Source: Axinella damicornis
Taxonomy: Eukaryota; Porifera; Demospongiae; Axinellida; Axinellidae
NCBI GenBank assembly: GCA_963931865.1
Contig: OZ007515.1
Coordinates: forward strand, 8,290,685 to 8,354,684
Length of the DNA stretch: 64,000 bases
Reading direction: 5' to 3'
The notes below the pieces were generated by a model. It was given only the letters and a program-made list of their open reading frames with translations. It did no database searches and was not told the origin of the DNA. Each line of letters starts with the position of its first letter. The stretch's first letter is position 1. Shown here one piece after another: positions 46,201 to 58,200 of the stretch. Made by a program: the position numbers and the translations under genes.

Positions 46201-49200
46201 TCAAACGGCTTTATGCCGCTCCAGGTGATTGGTAAGTACTCTCCTGCTCTGTAACTACCGTAGTAAAGGCATGCTAAGATGTTGAGCGTTGTTGTGTGCA
46301 GCTGTTTGAGCAGCACACAACAACTGCCGGCAGATTGGGCGCAGGCCTAGTATACAGTATAAGTAAAGAAGCCAGTTATATACACTGTTAGTCATGTGAC
46401 TTGCCTGGCAAGAGAACAGTCAGGTGGATGCAATAATGGACATGGACTTTTTACGTACACAAAATCTAGTAGACATCATTAGTGAAGTTTCTAAGCTTTC
46501 ATGAATTTGGTGCTCATTTGCCTTGAGGACGGATTTCACAAACAATTCTTCTATCGGATTATATCTGGATTATACGGGGGGAGGAAATAGATCAACACTC
46601 CTAGGTTCTGCAGAAACGCCACTACTCCATCCGCTTGATGTATAGTGATTACACTGGGGGGATTAGTGCCATTGAATGGGTGCAGTAGTGGACTCAACTT
46701 CTCTTCCAGAAAGGTCTTAAAAGCACTCCCACACACCTCCTTCCAGCCTTGTACATTCAAGAACTCTTTGTACATACCACAGTTTACGAAAAACTGCAAT
46801 GCTTGTGCAGGTTTCCCTCTTAATTGCAGGTAGCCAAGTTTTCGAAGGCAATCCCGATGATCAGCACCTGATTCATCAATAAACACTAACATTTCTGGGC
46901 TAAAAAGGTTCATAAATTTCGCCCCGAGTTCATCACTACTCTGTATGGCAACTCATCATTTTTTGACGAGTAAATCCCATCTTGTGCAGGAAATTGCACG
47001 ATGTAGACAGTGATACAGTAGTTCCTGTCTCTTCAAGTATATGCTGCTGTATTTCATGGAGGTAGTCCCCAGTTGATCCACGATGATAAGAAACTGGTCT
47101 ATTTCAGTTATCTTCTGGAGATGATGGCTCTGGCCGTTTGGGTGTTTATCCTTCTTCATGTCGCCCGTTTCAACAAAGCGAGCATTTACTCGACAGGCTG
47201 TCGACTTGTCACTATTTAAATTCACAGTCATAACTGAAATGAATACCATAGTGCTAGTAGACCACACACCAGCGAAGGTCTTCTTCATATAAGGCATAGG
47301 CTGAACAGCGACCTGGCTTACAGCTTGTAGTCCCTTCTATCATCTTCATGAAACATGTTAATGACAGAGCAGCTTAACATGCTTTCTGCAGGAGTTTTTC
47401 CACCCAATATCCATGAACCACTGTTCTGCCAGCTTGGATGTATGCTTGGGATCATTGTCCTGCTGGAACCGATGACCATCAGGAAACATGCTCTTCAGAA
47501 ACCGCAGGAGAGTTTCCTTAGTAAATTGCTTCCACGATGCTGGTGATGAACTTGGCCCTTGCTCGGCCGGTGAGGTTGCTGTTACGCTTTTGGAAGTGGT
47601 CGTAGCAGAGATATAGTCCGTGTATTATAGCTAGCTAGCTATCTAGGGGTCGACCGCAGTGTACGCATGCAAAAATGCAAGAACATTACCTAAGTCTACT
47701 TCCATTTCGAGCTCGGCCATATGCGCCATGTCAATTCTTTTGAGAAGACTTCTGCTGATCTGGGATGCACGGCTGCTTTTATATTTACAGCGACAGCTGT
47801 AGACTCCCCCAGATTTTGCGCGTTCGCAGCGCAGTGCACATGCACAGTAGACAGGATGTATATAATTACTTGTACAGTGTTCACTGTTGTCTAAACCTGC
47901 ATGATGAGCATAATATATACCAGTAAGATGTGCATGATGAACATGCACGGATGACCGGGCATCGGTGTAATTGACATGAATATCAAACATTGCGTCAGCA
48001 GAGTTCTTGCTAGACCTTTACTGGGTTTTCGTGCAGTTTGGCCTGGTTTATTTGGCTGTAGGGATCTTGTAGCGTCTGGTGATCTCCAACTTATGGTGTG
48101 GTTTCCACAACTTTTACATTTGCCAGGTGGCCATGAGAGGGCCTATCTTCGCCAGGTGGCATTAAGACTGTAGGAGATTCTGGCATCTGTCGCGGGATAG
48201 AAGGTGTCGGCTTGGAAGGTGGCCTTACCTCATTTTTGGCCATCAGGTTTCCGAAGGTACACAATTCATTCCTTGAGAACTTCCGTGAGGTACCCTTTAA
48301 AGGAACAGCAATGATTATGGAGAAGAAATGTTAAGCTACTACTAAGCTTGCACAGTAGATACGTAGCTTACACATCCAGTTCTAGTGTCAAGAAACACCC
48401 ACTTCTTTACTATCTGTTGTGCCACATGCTCCTACTCTTCTTTGGTAGGGTAGCTCTTGAATCTGTAAATTTCCCCGGGCAACTTGAATGGGGTAGGTGG
48501 AGCAGGTTCCTGCTTCCTCTTGGAAACCACTCTTGTTCAAACAGACGTAACAGTGGTTTCAGAATGAGTGTGATCTGTTTGGTTTGTGGTCAAGAGTTCA
48601 TAAGTGCCCAACTACTCAGTAAAGGTCAAGAGTTTAAGTGCTCTGTTTGGTTAAGGAACGTAATTAAGGCATGAATGTAGAGTGCTATATAGCTCCTTGG
48701 TAACTGCAATGTTTATACATTCATGGTACATACGTAAGCTAGCAGATTCTATTCCGGATTGCAAGTATCCTTCCTGAATATTTCCCCTTTTCTAATTTTA
48801 CAAGGCGTTCAAAGCTCTTATCTCTGGCGAGTTTCATCGGAACATGCATTCATTTGTCTACCCGGTACCTTTGAGGTATAGGTATTTGGGGACATGATGG
48901 ACAGCTTCAGCATACTATCCTACCCCCTTGTTGGTGGTACCTTTGAGGTATAGGTATTTGGGGACATGATGGACAGCTTCAGCATACTATCCAGGTATCT
49001 CCTGCGTGGACTGTTTAGAAGCACCTGCTCATGCAAGCAACCAATTGTTGCCCAGTTGAATACACAGCTGCCATTACGGAAGAAAGCTTGTAGTGCACAA
49101 CTGATGCAGTCGTCTTCCTTGGAAACGTGATTATCTTCCTACCACTTATCAATGTTCCTGAGCCTCTTCCTTACAACAGGGGCAGTGAGTGGAGGCAGTG

Positions 49201-52200
49201 AATGCCATTTGAGATGACGTCCATCCACGGTACTTCTTGTAGCTCAGTTTCGCTAACTTGTGCCATGACCCAGCCTCTCCTTGTCTTCTTGGCTTGAACT
49301 TGAAGCCTCACTTTCCCAAGATGCACCTGCAGCTACACCAAACAATATCAGCTGTCCAGTAACCAACTTTCTCTTTTCAGGGGCATCATTAGTTTGGTAA
49401 ACAAATGCGCGTGTATTTCAAGGTTCATTATAATAAGCCTGTCGCCCAAATAAGCAAGGACACAAATTATACGACATTAAACCGGCAACATTACACAGCA
49501 TACACCCATGACACATATATATATGAAAAGTCGATGCAAAACCAAATACTATCACTTAAGGTGGGAAGTAGCAATCCATTGAGCAGCAGAAACTGGGGCA
49601 TGGTTGCACCAGACTATAGAGTCTGCATGCCATTACCCTGGAACACATGGTCGCATTGCCTACACATGTGTCATATGCCAGTGGAGCAGACAGACCAAGT
49701 AAATAGCGCTAGTCGGACGGACGCTGCTGTACAGGTGCCCAGAAACCTGCAGCAGGCTAGTGCCTGATATCAGAGTAAATGTTATGCAAGGCAGTTCTAT
49801 CAGTTTTGACTCTCCCACATTGCCTTTTATTCTACAACCTTGCATGTCAGACATATTGTAGGTCACAACGTGTTGTTACTCTCCTTTCTGTTGTGTACCT
49901 GATTCTCTCTCTGCAGATGTGATTCACAAGTTTGTGAGGGACAAGTATTCCAAGCGGTTTCCAGAACTCGAATCTCTTATACATACTCCCATGGAGTACA
50001 TCAAGACAGTCCAGGTCTGTTACTTGGAGAGTATGTATGCTGTCAGCCTGCTGATGTTTGTTACCCCTAGCTACTGCATGCACCTATCTTGTACATGGAC
50101 ATTACAAATGTAGTATGAACAAGTAGCTTCGCTCGCTTTGCTTGCTCAGCTATATACTTCCCCCTCGTTCGCCTACGTGAGTAATCCAGTGCCGGATAGC
50201 TTTCTGTGCAGAGCTGCTGCTCCCCGATTGCGCCCGCTTCAGCTGCTGCTCCCTGCGCGATTGCATCGATCCGTTTCAACTGCTGCTGAGCTCCCGGCTT
50301 GCATCCGCTTCAGCTGCTGCTCCATTTCAACTGCTTCCCGATTTCGTCTGCTTTGGCTGCTGCTCCCCGATTGCGTCCCGCTTCAACTCTGCTCCCCGAT
50401 GGCGTCCACTTTGTCTGCTGCTCCCCGATTACGTCTGCTGTCCCGCCCCATGAACATCCCACTTCCGTTACACACAGACAGACAGACAGACACACACACG
50501 GTTAAAATCTTAATGTATCGAGGGGCAACCGCACTCCTGGTAGCCGCGGTTAATCGGTAGCACAAGCTAAGTGTGACAGTTCGTTCCAATTATCATACAT
50601 CACGTGAGTACCATGATAGCTAGCTATATATAGGGAAGATCAGAAATTATTTAGAGTGCTCTCAAGTTCATAGCCGCGTTGCTACCCCGGTTGCGACTCG
50701 CCGTAGCGCAAGCAGCAATTCGTTCCAATTAACGCACATGCCACGTGGCAACCATGCTCAGTCGATCGCGAGCAATGGCGACCAAAATACATTATTACAG
50801 CACTCACAACTTAGCCAGCACGGTGAGTTTCGGCATGTAAGCGTCAGTGAACGACAGCGATCACAGCCGTGTGGTCAGAATCTTTGTGGGGCCTTCGTAA
50901 GACTGTACTGACGACGAACTTCGAAGAGAGCGATCGAGCGATGGCGGCCGACGGCACTACAAAAGCGCTTCTGTCTCCACCACCCAGGAGAGTTTCAGCA
51001 CCAAAATTGTACGGTGAGGACAGTGCAAGATAGCGATCACGACGGTGTAGTCATAATCTTTGCAGGCCATTGCTAAGTAGTCAAACATTAATTAATTAAT
51101 ATTAATTAATCGAGGGGCAACCGCACTCCTGGTACGCCGCGGTTAAACGGTAGCACAAGCTAAGTGTGACAGTTCGTTCCAATTATCACATATCACGTGA
51201 GTACCGTGATAGCTATACATGTATATAGGGAAGATCAGAAATTATATAGAGTGCTCTCAAGTACCGAATAAAACCATTCAGAGCCGCGTTGCAACCCCCA
51301 CCGTAGCGCAAGCTAAGTATTGCAATTCGTTCCAATTAACGCACATGCCACGTGGCAACCACGCTCAGTCGATCGCGCGCGAGCAATGGCGACCAAAAGG
51401 AAGACAAGACATTATTACAGCACTCACAACGTAGCCAGCACGGTGAGTTTCGGCATGTAAGCATCAGTGAACGACAGCGATCACGGCCGTGTGGTCAGAA
51501 TCTTTGTGGGGCCTTCGTAAGACTGTACTGGCGACGAACTTCGAAGAGAGCGATCGAGCGATGGCGGCCGACGGCACTATAAAAGCGCTTGTATCTCCAC
51601 CACCAAGGTGAGTTTCAGCACCAAAATTGTACGGTGAGGACAGTGCATGATAGCGATCACGACGGTGTAGTCAGAATCTTTGCAGGCCATTCCTAAGTAG
51701 TCAAACGTTAATTATTTATTTACCGAGGGGCTGGTAGCCGTTGCAACACCGCGGTTGCCTCGATCGCCGTAGCGAAGCAATTCGTTCCAATTAACGCACA
51801 TGCCACGTGGCTCAGTCGATCGCGAGCAATGGCGACCAAAAGGAAGACAAGACAGCACTCACAACTTAGCCAGCACGGTGAGTTTTGGCATGTAAGCGTC
51901 AGTGAACGACAGCGATCACGGCTGTGTGGTCAGAATCTTCGTGTGCCTTTCCTAAGAACGGTACTGCCACCGGAAGTCGGAGAGAGCGCTCGAGCAATGG
52001 CGTCCACGGCGAAACAAAAGCGCTCATATCTCCACCACCAAGGTGAGTTTCAGCACCAAAATTGTACGGTTGGGACAGTGCATGATAGCGATCATGAAGG
52101 TGTAGTCAGAATCTTCGTACGCCATTCCTATCACTCGAACGAATTATTTACATTAATTATTTATATTACATTACGCGGCACAATTTTCTCTATACCAGGA

Positions 52201-55200
52201 GTGTAATTATCGAGGGGCAACCACACTCCTGGTAGCCGTTGCAACGCCGCGGTTGCCTCGCCGTAGCAAAGCTAATTATTGCAATTTGTTCCAATTAACG
52301 CACATGCCACGTGGCTCAGTCGATCGGGAGCAATGGCGACCAAAAGGAAGACAAGACAGCACTCACAACTTAGCCAGCACGGTGAGTTTTGGCATGTAAG
52401 CGTCAGTGAACGACAGCGATCACGGCTGTGTGGTCAGAATCTTCGTGTGCCTTTCCTAAGAACGGTACTGCCACCGGAAGTCGGAGTGAGCGCTCGAGCA
52501 ATGGCAGCCACGGCGAGACAAAAGCGCTTGTATCTCCACCACCAAGGTGAGTTTCAGCACAAAAATTGTACGCTTGGGTCACTGAACGATAGCGATCACG
52601 ATGGTGTAGGCAGATTCTTTGTAGGCCATTCACAAGGTAGTGTAAGGTTATTTACATCACGCGGCACAATTTTCTCTATACCAGGAGTGTAATTACGCGG
52701 CACAATTTTTCCCCTACCAGGAGTGTAATGATAAGTTAGAAACATGTAGCATGCCAGACTGGCTTATTCAGGACCAAGCCTGAGGGGAACAGCCCCGAGG
52801 GCGAGGGGCTGTATTAGCCATACGACTGCCGTGCATATCCTAAGAGTGAGGCGCACATGCATTGCTACATGTAGGTAGCAACACTAGACATGACCTGTCC
52901 ACGTGTGTGCTAGCGCTTCAAGATGACGAACTCCACTGGTACATTCAGGACGGTCCCTCCTAGCAGATTCTGTATGAAAATTTATATTCTTACAACAGCT
53001 TGACAAAGGGATTTGTTTACTTCATAAAGGATCCATGTTGCAATTTCAACCATGTGTGATGTTGTGGTCTCATGCTAAGACCCCTATCGGTATGAATGTA
53101 ATGTTTTAGTACTAGCCTGGTACATGTACATGTATATACACCTGTTGAGCTGATGTGATGCAACGGAAACACAATCAGTTTGTGATTGAGTTCACCAGTA
53201 AGCTTGTCATTTCATGTCCTCCACAGCTGTTACAGAATGATCTTGAGGTGACCAAGGTGGATCTGAGCGAGATTGTCCCAGCTGCTACAATCATGGTGGT
53301 CTCAGTAACAGCATCCACCACTCAAGGGTTAGTGCACACCACTTTACGTAGCTATAGGTACGCGTCTTTAAAATTGATGCCACAATTCGGAACACCTTTC
53401 TGATGTGCGTTTGTGGCGCAACTTTGCCGCAAATTGGAAAACTTCATCCAAAAACCAAAAAGCTTCTTCCAAGAATTGGAAGGTTTCTTCCGAAGACACG
53501 GAAGGCTTCTTCCGAAGAGCGCTGGCTTTGTATGCACCTAAGTTTACAAAAAACAGTGCAACTTAATTTGCATACGCCGGAGTTCGTTTAGACCTTCCGT
53601 AACGGAAAGATTTATGGCATCAATTTTAAAGGCGTGCAATGCATGTCCTTATGTCATACTGTTTTATTTCACGATATGTCGCATGTCATGACATTCCGTA
53701 CATCGGGAAATTTTCGTTGTTAAAATATTTTCGTAGTCGCCCTCAACCACGAAATTTAACGCACAAAATTTATTTACAACGGATATTAACAGCAACGAAT
53801 AACTGTCAAAACTGCGGCCCTTCTGTGATTCTACAAGCCCATAGATGGACCCCCCGATCCCAAAAGATCTCTGTCGCTCTCCGTTCCTTCACGAGGTATT
53901 GCCGCTGCGAATTGGGAGGTCTCGAATCGACAAGCAAAGTTGGGAAGCATGGGCCGTACATGAGATACAGCCCAGAAGTATGCTTTCAAATCAGTCGGTA
54001 CGCCAGTGACCATGACATAGCAGCAGCTCGTTCAAACGTCTCCATTCTTGACACATTGATCGTTATAAAAATTTTCGTTAATGAACTGTACTACAAACCT
54101 TTAATGCCACAAAAGATTTATTCACAAAACATGAAAATTTCCCGATCTACGGTACTGCCAAAATCGAAAACCTCTTATTTGACTCAAGAGTGTGACCACG
54201 TACTGAGCTATGTTCCCACCATTACAAACCCACTGCAAATCTCGGATTGATGTTGAGCTTAAGCCACTATGATTTAATCATATTCATAGCTGCCAGAGCC
54301 TTCAGGAATGAGATTGGTCTTTAAAGGCATGATTCATAGCTAAGCTTTAGTGACATTGGGTGCATCACATGAAATAGTACTCACGGAAACATTAATGTTG
54401 ATCAAGAGTCACTTTTTCGATTGTGCTAGTGTTCTCCGTGACTTAGCCTTCTTCATGTCCTCTCTTGAAGGTTCATGCAGTGTTCTGACTGAGCCAGTTT
54501 GATGGTTGATGTGCAGGATAGTCTTCCTTTTGGGTCCAAACTGGGCCGGAATGCAGCCTCGTTCTTCCGGACCATGGAGAACACATGCTTGTCTTCGGCA
54601 TTTGAATGTGGGATAACTTCACAATCTGGAAAGTCAAGCAAAGCAGAGTGTGTTGTCTGGATCCCTCATAGGGTGCCACCCACTATCGATTCGGTAGTAC
54701 GTATACATTGTATATGCAGCCCTCTTCTACGATCGACTGTGGCCTTTTCCCACATCCTCAGGAATGTCATTGTCTTCCAGTAGCTGATACTGTGTAATTT
54801 CTTCCATTTCCATAAGATAGTCCAGATCTTGAGGTCGACCCATATGGTAGTAAGATGTTAAACCTTTCAACCTGTATTCCACTTGAGAGAACTTTCCCTT
54901 GACATGAAGCTCACAAATGTGGCATTCCTTAGCGTATTTCATTATTCGTACAATGTACATACATGTAGGAAGACTATCTAAGGCATACTCAATTACCCGC
55001 ACATAGAATGCTTGCGTAAAATTTCGTCACCTGTGCTTGGCTGATGTAACCTTCTTCAAGCTGTTTCTGCACACGTGCTTTGGTGACAATACCAACAAAG
55101 ACTCAACCATCTGGATGCTTACTTCCCCTTTCCATGTACGTACGCAAGGGTAGAAAATGTTGGCTGCCTTGATGGTGGATGCAGAAAAAGAATCCGTCTT

Positions 55201-58200
55201 TTGATGCATAACTGGTACATGTAGCAGTGGGTCTTCCCCCTGTAGGAAGTTGTTGTAGTGAACAAATGTTTGCTGAGCCTACTGATAAAGTTGAAAACTC
55301 AATGTCGATTGCGACTTGGCAGCTTGCTTATTTGCCTGGTGTATGGCTTACTGATATGCCATTCCACATCATGCCTGGCCTAGCTGGCTTTGTCACACTA
55401 TCTGTACATACAGCCTGTGCTAGCACTGCCTTTCCAAAGGGACCTTCAACTGCCGTCCACCTACGTATAATTCGGTATGTATAGTGATTAATTGGGCACA
55501 TCATCACACACACACTGGCAATTGGACTACACACCAAGGTCTTGTGCAATACATGTACATATGTTGTGCACAAACTGCTGACTCTGTCCCACGTGCACGC
55601 AAATGCGCATGCGTAATAACCCGACCCGTTAACTGACACAATTAACCCTCATTTTGCTAAAATTCCCACTATGCAGTATTTATTAGAGATTGTTGCATCT
55701 TACGGGTACGTACCCGTTGACCGGAAGTAACATGGGGATAGTGTTCGCTATCGTACGCACGTCCTTTGCAGACTCGCATGTCAGTAGCACGCTCCACTTC
55801 AAGGCTCATTGTTTCTTGGGATCTCTTACCTTTGTCCAGGAGTCAGTTCAGTCAGCTCTCTAGAAAGCAGGATTGGCAGGTACACTGAATTCTTAGTCTC
55901 ACGGTCCAGCCTACTTGGGCTCGCCCGCAAGACTAACCAAGTTCTGTACGCCTAACAAAATACTCTGTTGACGGCGGGGACCATTTATCAGATCTTGCTC
56001 TAAAGGCTTGACTGCCTTTTTCTGATCTGCCTCCTTGCTCCGCATCTTGATTGCACACCGGGCTGCACTTGTTAATCGCTTCCTCATCAAACTGGTGAGC
56101 CCACCTTTGTCTTTGCCCTGAAATACAATGTACATAATTAGAATGCTGTCATGCATGTTGTGAAGCGTGCAGGTCAAGTTATGTCAAGTTATATAGTTGT
56201 CTACAGTAACTGTTTACTGTAAACATTTACGAGAGTACCAGTGTGGTAACCATGCCAATAATTACACTGGTAATAAAAGCTATTAGCTTCATTCCTAGGC
56301 CTTACCTGTAGGTTTTGTGCACCGCGATAACATTTACAGGCATGATTGGCACATTCCAGTTTCTGGATATCTCTTCCCCGTACAGGCACACTTTGTTGTA
56401 GTGTGGGGTACACATTGCTGTCTCCATCCCCAATGATCCGCATGTAGCGAAGACCATGCGTGTTTTCTGCCCCCAAGAAGAATGTCTGATTCCATGGCCC
56501 CCGAAGATCCATCCCAGTTGAGGTAACGGGCCGGGGGTGCCTTGCAAAGAAGTAACAAAGGAAGTACACCTGCAAAGAATTGTACGGGGCAGGCTTTGTG
56601 ACCACCTTACCTTGGTTGCATGCCTGACAGAACTTGTTTCTGATACTAATGTGTAGAAGCTTACCTGTTGCCACCTGGCCAGTGATTATTGCTGCACCAG
56701 AGTTGGCGTTGTAAGAATGCCCATGAGACCTTTTAGACCACCCCCATCAAGGATGACTGCTATGGCTGGCACACCCTACCACACTCAATAGCCAGGTGTC
56801 TCTCCTCTTCCCCTGCCTCTTTCATGGACCCTCCAATGTCTCGCTCCGTTTCTGTAAGATTCATAATTGTATTAGAATGTTTTGGTACCTATTCCCAGCA
56901 ATCCTATCATTTCTTGTAACTCGCTGTGGCCATCTGTCCCCACACGGTCCCCATCTGTGGCCATCTGTCCCCACACGGCCCCCACCTGTGGCCATCTGTT
57001 CCCACACTCCTATCGTTTCTTGTAACTTGCTGTGGCCCCCACCTGTGGCTATCTGTCCCCACACTCCTATCGTTTCTTGTAACTTGCTGTGGCCCCCACC
57101 TGTGGCCATCTGTCCCCACACTCGTATTGTTTCTTGTAACTTGCTGTGGCCCCCACCTGTGGCCATCTGTCCCCACACTCCTATCGTTTCTTGTAACTTG
57201 CTGTGGCCCCCACCTGTGGCCATCTGTCCCCACACTCCTATCGTTTCTTGTAACTTGCTGTGGCCCCCACCTGTGGCCATCTGTCCCCACACGGTCCCCA
57301 TCTGTGGCCATCTGTCCCCACACGGCCCCCACCTGTGGCCATCTGTCCCCACACTCCTATCATTTCTTGTAACTTGCTGTGGCCCCCACCTGTGGCCATC
57401 TGTCCCCACACGGTCCCCATCTGTGGCCATCTGTCCCCACACGGCCCCCACCTGTGGCCATCTGTCCCCACACGGCCCCCATCTGTGGCTATCTGCACCC
57501 ACACTGCCGCTAGGTTACTCTCCCACTGTGTGTCACCCTTAGGCCCTTTGACTCTGGGAGGTTTGCAGTTTTTAAGTGTCGCTCCACAGCCAGTGCACTT
57601 TGTCTTGAGGACTGAGGCCAACCCCAACCTTAGATCACCATCAATGGCAATGGAGCTAGGAGCGCTGCTGGGACCGCTGCTGGGACCGCTGCTGGGGCAT
57701 TCTGCTGCATGCTGTGCTATCCTGGATGCATAACCATCCAGATTAACTACCAGGCTTCCTTGGTTCTGTACTTCCCTTTTCTCTGTTGTGTGAGTAGTTT
57801 ACTTCTTTTCTGTGTTGGCGCCATGTTCATCATGTGCAGCCTTTCTGCAGGAGAAAATCGGGCAGTGTCGTTTGCATCGGTGTCGAAGGCCGCCCTGGCT
57901 GATGGCCACCCAGTTGCAGTACAGGTTTTTCATGCTCATCATGTGCAGCCTGAGAAAATCGGGCAGGGTCGTTTGCATCGGTGTGAAAGGCCGCCCTAGC
58001 TGATGGCCGCCCAGTTGCAGTAAAGGTTTTTCATGCTCATCGTGTGCAGCCTTTCTGTAGGAGACAATCGGGCAGGGTCGTTTTGAATCGGCCACCCTGG
58101 CTGATGGCTGCAGTAATGGTTTTTCAGGCGCATGGCAAAGACTCCCGGTAGAAAGAAATCAAACTCTGTCACTCGATATTCATGTCTTCTTGCCGCGTCT

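Noticed and set aside
51600..51720. Similarity of the repeated GATCACG.GGTG block to U1 snRNA
   Set aside because: Only about ten bases agree. There is no 5' splice-site-pairing sequence, Sm site or U1 fold.
51829..52692. 125-137-aa proteins [13 protein letters not shown]... in the tandem array
   Set aside because: Other units of the array break this frame, and the two submodules are related in different frames. DNA rather than protein is conserved.
53639..54250. 203-aa + strand frame
   Set aside because: It covers both termini of a TIR element and has no family signature or splice context.
56796..57733. Overlapping + strand frames rich in PHLWPSVPT repeats
   Set aside because: They are the antisense of the transposase-derived minisatellite. 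The minus strand has the family match and the + strand has none.
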